From Thorsellia kenyensis (GTDB lineage: Bacteria > Pseudomonadota > Gammaproteobacteria > Enterobacterales > Thorselliaceae), in contig NZ_JBHLXE010000094.1 of the NCBI RefSeq assembly GCF_042432445.1, forward strand, positions 1 through 34,253: a stretch of DNA of 34,253 nt. The letters are read 5' to 3'. The notes below the pieces were generated by a model. It ran no database searches, was not told the DNA's origin, and worked only from the letters and a program-made list of their open reading frames with translations. The number at the start of each line of letters is the position of its first letter. Position 1 is the stretch's first letter. Shown here piece by piece: positions 1-6,757 of the stretch. Made by a program: the position numbers and the translations under genes.

Positions 1-24
1 CATCTTAATGTCAATTGATATTAT

Positions 25-213
25 TTATTTTTTGATCAATTGGTTAAGGTTTGATCTCCCCCTGACTTCATATTGGCACGTGAACGTCAGATTACTTTCT
101 TTATCCACTAAATGGGATTCAACAGGATTGTTAGCATCTCCATAGGAAAAAATAGAATAGGTTGTCGTCATCATTAAAAAAGAAGACAGTAAGGTTTTTT
201 GTAAGTAATTCAT
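25..213 (-). CDS. Small exported protein, possible remnant of an effector-immunity protein
   Basis: A 62-residue protein. I chose the ATG at 213 because AGGAG sits 4 bases upstream; an earlier in-frame ATG at 252 has no such site. Residues 1-25 look like a signal peptide: a Lys near the N-terminus, then a hydrophobic stretch LLSSFLMMTTTYSIFSYG. The mature part is short and polar with a single Cys (FTCQYEV). It lies downstream of, and on the same strand as, the phospholipase D fragment. Immunity proteins of Tle5 phospholipase effectors are periplasmic and sit next to the effector, so a (possibly shortened) immunity protein is an inference from position and the signal peptide. I do not recognise the family. 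Confidence 0.4.
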   Translation of the reverse strand: MNYLQKTLLSSFLMMTTTYSIFSYGDANNPVESHLVDKESNLTFTCQYEVRGRSNLNQLIKK

Positions 214-361
214 AAAGCTCCTAATCGCTATCGGATAATGTGTCGCTCTCATCTATAAACTGCCTGAGGGCGCAATAAGGGGATTGATTATTATTAAATC
301 TATCTAGATTTTATTTTATTGCATTGCTCCAAGCTTCATAATAGATGCCATGCCACTTGGG

Positions 362-757
362 TTAAAACTGATTTTTGTCTCTATCAATCGATTTCGAGTG
401 AATACACCACAAATGTTTCATTACCTCAGGTATTAACGAATTTTTTGCTGTATCTTGTACTGCTATTGCTATTTCCGTATCAAAAGCCATGCTTCTAAGA
501 TTAATATTAGCTGATCCATTAATTAAAAAGTCATTACCAATTACCATTAATTTACTGTGTACATAAACATCCTGCCATTTGTGAGGAGTTGAATCATGAC
601 TAACTAAAGTACAAATATGAGTCTTAATCCCCGGAATATCAATCGGTTTTACAGCATCTTTAGCTTCATCTTTTTTAGCGTCTTCAACGGATAATCCTTT
701 TTTTGTTATGCCTGTATAAACTGGCATAAGATCAACACGTCCTGGGGACTCTAACAT
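362..757 (-). pseudogene. C-terminal fragment of a phospholipase D family (Tle5-like) effector
   Basis: The 131-residue frame carries the second HKD-type motif of the phospholipase D superfamily: YVHSKLMVIGNDFLINGSAN at residues 65-84, followed by INLRSM and a DTEIAIAV segment typical of PLD C-terminal halves. Full PLD enzymes carry two such motifs and are several hundred residues long. Here the first motif and the N-terminal half are missing, and the frame upstream of the ATG is closed by a stop four codons earlier. The Asp normally 5 residues after the motif Lys is Gly in this copy (Asp is shifted by two), so catalysis is doubtful even apart from the truncation. GSANINLRSM is typical of type VI secretion phospholipases. 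Neighbours (Rhs tip, immunity-like genes) support an effector-cluster remnant. Confidence 0.7.
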
Positions 758-813
758 CTTATATGTTTACAACCCACCAGATTTTATGGCCGGAAATTAT
801 CGCCGATCTGTAA

Positions 814-1266
814 AAAACCAAGTCACTTTACTCTACGGTCAACCCCTGCGTTTTCATATGGATAGATCCGCTTGGGTGGGTTAAAGCATCAAGTGAATTA
901 AATGGTAAGACAGGAATATATATTCTTATTGATCCAAAAACAAGAGAAGCCTATGTAGGTTCATCATTAGATGCCGGTACGCGAATGTCACAATTAAACC
1001 ATAAGTTTGCACAGGATTTACTCAGTCGAGATGGCATAATTCAACAGTTTGTCCCAGTGGATTTGGGAGATGCAAAAGACTGGAAAACTAAAAATAGAAT
1101 TTTACGCCATTTTGAGCAGAAGGAAATAAATAAATTGACAAAGACAAATAAGTATAACGTTCAGAATCGAATTAATGCAGAGGCGCCTAAAAAGAGCGAG
1201 AGAAATGCAAAAATCGTGTTAGAGTATAATGCTAAACCTGGAAACAAAATTACTTGTGGGAGTTAA
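814..1266 (+). pseudogene. Orphan Rhs C-terminal tip with a GIY-YIG nuclease toxin domain
   Basis: Upstream of the ATG at 985 the same frame is open back to a stop at 811-813. It reads NPCVFIWIDPLGW at about 841-879, which matches the NPxxxxDPLGL boundary that ends the Rhs repeat core. Directly after it comes a toxin-like domain with the GIY-YIG signature: GIYILIDPKT, then EAYVGSS about 12 residues later, an Arg in GTRMSQLN, a Glu in FEQKEINKL, and YNVQNRIN as the usual terminal Asn segment. This corresponds to GIY-YIG (Tox-URI) nucleases known as polymorphic-toxin warheads. No ATG, GTG or TTG start precedes 985 in the frame and no Rhs core is present, so this is a displaced tip or a remnant. 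If translation starts at 985 the GIY and YVG motifs are lost. Confidence 0.7.
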
Positions 1267-1268
1267 AA

Positions 1269-2195
1269 ATGGTCGGTGAAGAAATATTGGATCAAAAAAC
1301 CTATGAATTTAGAAAAACGATTGACCCTGTCAGTGGTTATTCTCCGTTTAATGACATAACGTATGTCGATTGGGATAAACGTTCTGAAGTGTATGATTTA
1401 ACTGATGCAGAAGCGATAACATTTGAGCTTAGGAGTCCCAATGGACAAGATGAAAAAAAATATATCAAGGCAATATCTGATGATGATGAGTTTTGGAATT
1501 GGGTAAGTCAGCAGAAACAACTTAAATCGATTCAAATTGATGCAGACCTTATGCATAGAGCCTGTAAGCTTCCAGTCGAGTTTCTGCAAGTCTCTGCCCC
1601 TATAAGTAGGGATTTACATTCAAAGATGATTAAAAAAGAGCTTTTATGGGAATTTGGGGAACTTCATCATCTTAAAAAATTGAGAATGTTAATGCCTTTT
1701 TCTTGTTATAAGGGTTTTGATGTATCTTTTATAAAAAATGTCACTGAACTTGAGTGTGATTTTGAATTAGAAAAAACGTCTGCTTTTTTCCAACAAATAG
1801 CAAAAAATTTAACGTTAACACATTTGTCAGTATGGAATGTGAAATTCACTGATTTTTTTGTACACCTTGAAGGTATGCCTTTAAAAGAACTTAAACTAAT
1901 CTGGGTGGAACGAAAAGGATTCGATATTGAACTTATCTCTAACTTTCCTTTATTAGAAAGGATTTATTTCAATGGATTACGTATTAGAGGGTTCAGTCTC
2001 GATTTTATTCGACAACTCCCACATTTAAAATATTTCGGTGTATCAAATACCAAAGGAATGACCGAAGTGGAGTCATTATTATGCGCACCGAATTTGCAAG
2101 AGGTCGTTTTTTTAAACTCTACAATTGATATTGATGAAGAGTCGCTACGAAGTGCTTTAATTAGTAAAGGAATTCAAGAGAGATTGAGATTATAA
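1269..2195 (+). CDS. Leucine-rich putative immunity protein for the GIY-YIG toxin
   Basis: The ATG at 1269 is preceded at 6 bases by GGGAG (1258-1262), which lies inside the last toxin codons; the gene starts 2 bases after the toxin stop. This tight coupling is typical of toxin-immunity pairs. A TTG start at 1254 is possible but is less well placed. The 308-residue product has no signal peptide and no membrane segment. Its second half contains irregular repeats of about 22-25 residues rich in Leu, Phe and Ile (LTHLSVWNVKFTD, LKELKLIWVERKGFD, LLERIYFNGLRIRGF, LKYFGVSN, LQEVVFLNSTID), resembling a small leucine-rich-repeat solenoid. The immunity role is inferred from position; I do not recognise a named immunity family. 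Confidence 0.6.
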   Translation: MVGEEILDQKTYEFRKTIDPVSGYSPFNDITYVDWDKRSEVYDLTDAEAITFELRSPNGQDEKKYIKAISDDDEFWNWVSQQKQLKSIQIDADLMHRACKLPVEFLQVSAPISRDLHSKMIKKELLWEFGELHHLKKLRMLMPFSCYKGFDVSFIKNVTELECDFELEKTSAFFQQIAKNLTLTHLSVWNVKFTDFFVHLEGMPLKELKLIWVERKGFDIELISNFPLLERIYFNGLRIRGFSLDFIRQLPHLKYFGVSNTKGMTEVESLLCAPNLQEVVFLNSTIDIDEESLRSALISKGIQERLRL

Positions 2196-2199
2196 TAGC

Positions 2200-2236
2200 C
2201 TATCAATTTGGATAGTTGTTAATAATTTGATAAGGC
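2200..2236 (+). repeat. Imperfect hairpin after the immunity-like gene
   Basis: GCCTATCAA (2198-2206) pairs with TTGATAAGGC (2227-2236) apart from one extra A, and CTATC/GATAG (2200-2204 and 2211-2215) forms a smaller alternative stem followed by TTGTT. It lies just past the stop at 2195 and may be a weak terminator, but there is no good run of T. Confidence 0.25.
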
Positions 2237-2243
2237 ACTATCA

Positions 2244-2400
2244 TTGAATAATAGAAGATTTAGCAATATAGTTAGGCCAAAATTTTCAGATGAATTTAAA
2301 ATAAATGCAATTAAATTAGCTAATAACAGAAGAGACCATTTTTAGCTAGATTTAGGCAAAGAGCTCAATATATCTTAAAACTCTTTGGATACTTGACATA
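2244..2400 (+). pseudogene. Degenerate IS3-type OrfA-like transposase remnant
   Basis: Reading from 2244 gives RRFSNIVRPKFSDEFKINAI, then KLANNRR, a stop, and LDLGKELNIS, another stop, and NSLDT. The order FSDEFKxxAIKLA followed by a LGKELNIS helix resembles the helix-turn-helix start of IS3-family OrfA proteins (xxFSxEFKxxAVKLxxxxGxxxxxVAxELGIS). At least three in-frame stops mean it is dead. The match is by eye over about 45 residues and no inverted repeats were found, so the family call is tentative. Confidence 0.35.
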
Positions 2401-2957
2401 AATCATAGATAACAATTAAATCAACTCTCTTCTGATAGTAAACAGAGATAAGCTAACGAAAAGTTATTAGGAATTTATCTATCGCAGAATCCTCTAGCAG
2501 AATACTATGCTTTAACTGGCAAGAAATTCAGCTAGTAGTGCCCTATGAAGGCATTTTTGAACATCAATTAAAGTCTTGGAAAACGGATTTATTTAGAGTT
2601 AAGAAAAAAAACAGCAATACGCAAACAGTTGAGTTATAGACACTAAAGGACAAAAATAGGGCATTACCAGAAAACGCTGCGTTGTAGTTGCTGCCAAAAA
2701 AACAGCTTATCGTTAAATTGTGTGGATTTCAGGAAATTACAATTCGCAACTTTGCTGGTATTATCAAAAAAGCTCGCGTCTGCACAGCGCGTTCAAAGGC
2801 TAGAGGTGGAAATTCTTCCTAAGCGCATAGAAGTCTATAAAAAGCGAAAGAATATTACCTAAAGCCTTGGAATATGAGGGATAACAGACATTTGGAATCA
2901 AATAGCATAATTAGCGTTCAATTTTACAGATGAACATTAAGAAAAAAACACAAAGCT
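2401..2957. other. Gene-free stretch, probably decayed mobile-element DNA
   Basis: No frame on either strand is open over a useful length and no start with a ribosome binding site was seen. Short open pieces separated by stops are consistent with a continuing transposase relic after the OrfA-like segment, but I could not match any of them to a family. Confidence 0.4.
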
Positions 2958-2960
2958 GAT

Positions 2961-3020
2961 GTATACTCAACGGAAATCAAGATGCAGGTTTTGGTATCAT
3001 TCATTTCCCACTCAATAGGT
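2961..3020 (+). repeat. Diverged dispersed repeat, copy 1
   Basis: TATACTCAACGGAAATCAAG (from 2962) continuing with ATGCAGG matches TATACCCAATTGAAATCAAG plus ATGCAGG at about 9255 with 24 of 27 bases identical. Weaker similarity continues to a shared AATAGG(T/C)AT about 35 bases further on. It may be the end of a mobile element or a dispersed intergenic repeat. Confidence 0.5.
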
Positions 3021-3267
3021 ATCGGAATAATATCTATATCTGCAACTTGAAGTAACTTTAGTATATAGATGTGTTGATATTTATTCTAACGTTAACGTTA
3101 CTTTGAGTAAGCTAATAGACGTCTATTTAGTTCTAGAGTGAATTGTTTAGAATCTCTTGCATAGGCTTTTATGAATTTAGTAAAAGTAGATTTTGTGCAA
3201 TTGATTTGTTCATAATTAGTTTGTTGCCCCAATAATCTTATGATTCATCATAAAGTGGAGAAAGACA

Positions 3268-3708
3268 ATGGTAATAGATTGTATTGATTGGCATGAAGAA
3301 CCAGCATACGAATTTGAGTTGGAATACAAAAATGCTGGAACTCATATTGGTATGTTCATATCATGGTTGATAATTAATGATTTAGTTAGTGATTGGATGA
3401 AAGAAGATTTTGCGGATGAAATTAAATTGGTACTCAATCGACAAATGACTGGGCTTGAGCTTTTATTGGTAGCTGAAGGCATATTAAGAGAAGATTATAT
3501 TAGTGAAGATGCACTTCCCTTTGTGGAAGCTTATTATAGTAACGACATTGATTTTTCTAGATCCTATCAAAATGATTATGAAAAAATATTAACGAATAAT
3601 CTAACCTCTTTTTATCATGTAGCTGACTCTTGGGAAAATTATGAGTTATTAGCGCCGGCATTAGAAGAAGCTTATCAAATATGGGCTGAAAAGAGTAGTG
3701 ATTCTTAA
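3268..3708 (+). CDS. Small acidic cytoplasmic protein, immunity-like (possibly DUF7832)
   Basis: The 146-residue product has a clear start: GGAG at 3257-3260 and ATG 7 bases later. It is acidic, soluble, and has no signal peptide. The N-terminal part AGTHIGMFISWLIINDLVS, followed by an ELLL helix and FVEAYY near residue 90, resembles a family of small proteins (DUF7832-like) that I associate with polymorphic-toxin or Rhs neighbourhoods. That family call is from memory and is uncertain. It stands alone, flanked by transposase relics on both sides, and its cognate toxin is not in the window. An orphan immunity gene is the most natural reading; an unrelated hypothetical protein cannot be excluded. 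Confidence 0.55.
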   Translation: MVIDCIDWHEEPAYEFELEYKNAGTHIGMFISWLIINDLVSDWMKEDFADEIKLVLNRQMTGLELLLVAEGILREDYISEDALPFVEAYYSNDIDFSRSYQNDYEKILTNNLTSFYHVADSWENYELLAPALEEAYQIWAEKSSDS

Positions 3709-3859
3709 TGGTGCATATAGCGATTAGAGCATATTCAGCGCCCACTCTGTAAATAATTCTGTATATTTGCCATTTTCATTTAAAGAAGATCTCTCAAACG
3801 ATCGCTTAATTCTATAATAAATCTACTTAGTGCCAGGGCAAACGCATACTTTTTCCTAA

Positions 3860-4066
3860 TTAACCAAAAATCACTTTGGTTCTGGATCTGTCGCTCCAAC
3901 CACATTGTTTTATTTTACCAACCATAGTGTCATTTTTAGGATGGAGCTTGCATAAATTAAGGCAAAAGCGTCTAATTACAGCAACATTTTCTGCTCCATC
4001 TTCACTTCTTAAAATATGTTGCATATGAAAAAAGTAAGAAAAAATTAGCTCACTGATGAGTGGATT
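3860..4066 (-). pseudogene. C-terminal remnant of an ISAs1-family transposase
   Basis: On the minus strand the frame reads NPLISELIFSYFFHMQHILR, SEDGAENVAVIRRFCLNLCK, LHPKNDTMVGKIKQCGWSDR, then SRTKVIFG and a stop at 3860-3862. The segment (E)DGAENxAxIRRxxLNL ... GKxKxxGWSD is the characteristic C-terminus of ISAs1-family DDE transposases, where a basic loop precedes a Gly-Trp-x-Asp. An in-frame stop lies just upstream, and the catalytic part of the gene is absent. This is a fragment with no inverted repeats recognised. Confidence 0.6.
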
Positions 4067-4285
4067 TTAATTTGCAAAAGGGGTTATGTTTCTAATTTCA
4101 TGAATTTAAGAGCATAAATAGCTAGCAAAAAACACAGAGTGCATTAAAATTTAAGAATGTTGATGAATTTAGACAAAAACTTAAGTCGGATAAACAAAAT
4201 CGTAAGCATCCGTTCAACGCATCTAGAATAAGCCAATAAATTCACTAAACTTAGCATAATTTCTACCAATCGAGGATTATGCTTT

Positions 4286-4810
4286 ATGAAAAAATACACA
4301 ATACAAGAAAAAATCTCGCATTTAGAAGCGCGTGCAACCTATGGGCTTAAAATGGCTGATTATGCTGCTTTGCATAATATCAATTTTAGCTCATTTAGAT
4401 GTTGGTCCTATCAAGTAAAAAAGGCCTGATCAGCTAAATCTATTCATTCCATTCAAAAAACGCCTGTACATGCCACAGATGTGGTTGAGGATGAAATCAT
4501 CAATAGTGCGTCCAAAATTGATACCTCTGCAACGCCAGTATCACAAAGTGCACCACTGACAGACACACTTGTACCTGTTAAAGTATTAGAACCTAATCGC
4601 AAAGTATTATCCCAAACTCACACAGATAAACCTGCAGCATTACCAGAAATTAACATGCTAAAAAAATGTCCAGACAAGCTTAATATTTATTAATCGGATT
4701 TTCAACAACCATCTAGACCAATACCTGAGGTAACGGTTATCTTGCCCTCTGGTTTGCAGGTTAAGTGCGATATTGTTTTACTAGAGCAGGTGATAGGAGT
4801 TTTGTCATGA
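4286..4810 (+). pseudogene. tnpA: IS66-family tnpA (orf1) with in-frame stops
   Basis: Translation from ATG 4286 gives MKKYTIQEKISHLEARATYG and then a helix-turn-helix segment (MADYAALHNINFSSFRCW). Stops occur at 4427-4429 and 4691-4693, but the same frame resumes and ends with PEVTVILPSGLQVKCDIVLL at about 4727-4786 and a stop at 4808-4810. The LPSGLQV..D....L..VI segment is the usual end of IS66 TnpA. Its stop overlaps the tnpB start as ATGA (4807-4810), the translational-coupling arrangement seen in IS66 elements. Two stop codons make the gene inactive unless suppressed. Confidence 0.65.
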
Positions 4811-5001
4811 TTCACTCCAATTCTATTTATTTTGTAACAACCCCCATTGATATGCGTTTTGGGATGGGCCGTTTGACTACTTTTTTGCAGGTTAATTTCC
4901 CAAACAAATGTTACTCAGGTTCGCTATTTATTTTTACCAATCGCCAACAGAGTATGTTCAAATTAATCAGTATTGATTCCGCCTCTAAGAAAGTGTCCTA
5001 A
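4807..5001 (+). pseudogene. tnpB: IS66-family tnpB (orf2), 3' truncated
   Basis: From the ATG overlapping the tnpA stop the frame reads MIHSNSIYFVTTPIDMRFGM, with the IS66 Orf2 hallmarks PIDMRFGMxxL and GSLFIFTNRQQSMFKLI. It stops after 64 residues, whereas the family is usually about 110-120. The expected DRIKxLxWDxxGxxLxxKRLE continuation is replaced by unrelated sequence, so the element is broken here. Just at the breakpoint, AAAGTGT (4990-4996) and ACACTTT (5016-5022) form an inverted pair around CCTAAATTAGTTGACCAGT, which resembles an insertion-sequence end. Confidence 0.75.
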
Positions 5002-5022
5002 ATTAGTTGACCAGTACACTTT
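4990..5022. repeat. Inverted repeat at the IS66 breakpoint
   Basis: AAAGTGT and ACACTTT are perfect 7-base arms separated by 19 bases. They sit exactly where tnpB homology ends and 16 bases from the stop of the minus-strand MarR gene. The element may be an insertion-sequence end scar or a weak terminator for the MarR gene. Confidence 0.35.
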
Positions 5023-5037
5023 TTATGAAATAGATTT

Positions 5038-5460
5038 TTAAGACAATTTAATGATGATCATCTCTAACTGTTCAGCTAATTCTTCTAATTTTTTTTGTCC
5101 GATTTTTTCCGCTAATTCATTATAAGCTAACCGATTATCAGCGAGGACTGCTTCGACTTTTTTATCTACACCTTTGGCAAGTTTGACTAGTACTCGCCTT
5201 TTATCTGTTGGTGAAGAGACTTTGACTATGAGATCAAGCTCTTGCATTCTTTTCAAAATACCTGCCATGCTAGGACTCAAAATACAGCATTTTTGGCACA
5301 ATTCATGTGGTTCAAGCTCTTTTGATTCATGCAAGGATCTTACAATTCTCCACTGCTGTTCAGTCAATTGATGCTTGTTAAGCACGGGTCGAAAATACCC
5401 CATCAAAGCTTCTCTTGTTCTAAGTAACAATAAGGGAACGTTGCGGTGTTGATTTTTCAT
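5038..5460 (-). CDS. MarR-family (HpaR-like) transcriptional regulator
   Basis: A 140-residue winged-helix regulator. LTEQQWRIVRSL (residues 32-43) is the conserved HpaR/HpcR subgroup start of the DNA-binding domain, SPSMAGILKRM (62-72) is the recognition helix and DKRRVLVKL (86-94) the wing. HpaR proteins repress aromatic (homoprotocatechuate) catabolic operons and release DNA on binding an aromatic acid; the effector here is unknown. I prefer ATG 5460 with AAGG five bases before it over a TTG at 5472. It sits between the 5' part of an IS66 element and an IS66 tnpC remnant, with no target gene adjacent. It is a close paralogue in layout of the regulator at 8734, sharing FRP(V/I)L.K..LTEQQWRI. 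Confidence 0.85.
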   Translation of the reverse strand: MKNQHRNVPLLLLRTREALMGYFRPVLNKHQLTEQQWRIVRSLHESKELEPHELCQKCCILSPSMAGILKRMQELDLIVKVSSPTDKRRVLVKLAKGVDKKVEAVLADNRLAYNELAEKIGQKKLEELAEQLEMIIIKLS

Positions 5461-5472
5461 TATGACCTTCAA

Positions 5473-6199
5473 ATGTAATAGATAGAAATGCGTTTTAATT
5501 TATTAGTATCGGTTAGTTGAATTATTCAAATATAATTAAAATATCTCAATGCATATTATTTATATAAACCTAAAATATTAAGTTACAAATAGTATTATTA
5601 ACTAGAATTATAATACGTGTAAGGCACAGTTGCAAATTACCCTCATTTATAGAACATCTGTTTAACTCCAAAATTGAATACTTAATAAGAGAGTCATTCG
5701 ATGATTCTTATAAAGAATTGATTTTATATTTAATTATTAGCTCCTTGAGTTTAATGGTAATTTTAACATCTTTCTGTTACGAAAAAATTGAATAGGAACC
5801 AATTTTATGATCAAACGTAGTTTCTTACGCATACAATTTTCATAAAAAGAAGTTCCTATGGCTAATGAATCTGTCACATTTTCCCGTCCACTTAAATCAT
5901 TTTTTGATAAATGTTTAAAATTAGCAAAATTTATCTCTCCAATATTTGATCGCCACCAGGGCTAAAATAAAAATAGTTATTCGGTTATAAACACCTAAAA
6001 AATAATTGTAAATTATCTTGTTTTATTTTTTTTGTTGCACAACTTGAAATTATAGGGGTTATTCTAACATCTCTTTCTTTTGGTTTTAAAGACCTCTAAT
6101 GATGCCAAACTATTCTTTTTTTAAGTATAAGAGCGCCCCTTCTAACTCCAAAAATTTTAAGATTATAAACGTCGTTTTAAGGAGATGTTTTAAAAAACA
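5473..6199. other. Gene-free stretch upstream of the MarR regulator
   Basis: No supported gene. The part next to 5460 must hold the MarR promoter; TTATTAGTAT followed directly by CGGTTA (5500-5515) is shared, with a 4-base insertion, with the region before the LuxR-type gene. Two small open pieces are present: a frame ending at about 5793 with a hydrophobic end (LILYLIISSLSLMVILTSFC) but no start codon, and a 35-codon ATG frame at 5858-5965 without a convincing ribosome binding site. Both may be decayed remnants. Confidence 0.4.
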
Positions 6200-6560
6200 T
6201 GGTGCATCCTGAACACTATGAATAAAAACAATACCTTAACGAAAACCTTGACTAATCGGTCAATATAAATAACATGGTTAATAAAGCTAATGTATCTCCC
6301 CATGAGTAAAGAGTGGGTAAACCCATGTATGACATCAACATCTTTTCTTATGTCAAGGACGTATTTGGTAATGACTATTGAAAGTCTTACTTCAAATATA
6401 AATCGGTAGAGCATGTTTTATGTGCGCACTATGTTAGAGAGCTATTTATAGCCTGTGAGCAATACCGTCATTTGTAGGCACAAGATACCTATCACTTGCT
6501 AATTTCACTCAATAAGGAAGTCTCTGAAAAGGAAAAACAAACGGTGTAGCTTAGCATGTA
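6200..6560 (+). pseudogene. tnpC: IS66-family tnpC transposase remnant
   Basis: The plus strand reads, with several stops, SPHE, stop, RVGKPMYDINIFSYVKDVFG, NDY, stop, KSYFKYKSVEHVLCAHYVRE, LFIACEQYRH, stop, AQDTYHLLISLNKEV. This follows the IS66 transposase order HExRGxxAMxxIxI...DxWKSYFKYxCxHxLCNAHHxREL...EQYxxxWAxxMxxLLxxxxxEV. The Asn of the CNAH motif is lost and there are at least three stops. The N- and C-terminal parts of the roughly 500-residue enzyme are absent. It probably belongs to the same original element as tnpA/tnpB at 4286-5001. Confidence 0.6.
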
Positions 6561-6600
6561 AAAATTATAAATAACTCACAGCTATCTTAACAAGTTCCGA

Positions 6601-6624
6601 GTTGATTAGTTGATTAGTTGATTA
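6601..6624. repeat. Three tandem copies of GTTGATTA
   Basis: Three perfect copies of the 8-mer GTTGATTA at 6601-6608, 6609-6616 and 6617-6624, between the IS66 relic and the end of the GMC dehydrogenase gene. Copy number may vary by slippage. Confidence 0.8.
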
Positions 6625-6654
6625 CGTAATATAGCAAATAAGTTTTTTTAATCT

Positions 6655-6712
6655 TTTGTGGTAATATCCCATAAGGGAGAGAGAAATAAATAGGATGGGT
6701 AATTACCACAAA
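6655..6712. repeat. Large imperfect inverted repeat downstream of the GMC gene
   Basis: TTTGTGGTAATATCCCAT (6655-6672) pairs with ATGGGTAATTACCACAAA (6695-6712) over 16 of 18 positions around a 22-base loop. It lies 45 bases past the stop of the minus-strand GMC gene. There is no T run after the stem on the gene's strand, so it is at best an RNA 3' stabilising hairpin; a miniature element is an alternative. Confidence 0.6.
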
Positions 6713-6757
6713 GTAATCTATTCAAGAGAACATCAATACAAACTTTTTATTTCCTTC

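Noticed and set aside
5858..5965. 35-codon frame starting MANESVTFSRPLKSF
   Set aside because: Short, with no convincing Shine-Dalgarno and no recognised similarity; kept only as a note on the intergenic region.
6190..6414. 74-codon minus-strand frame
   Set aside because: It is the antisense of the IS66 tnpC remnant on the plus strand, which has recognisable protein similarity.
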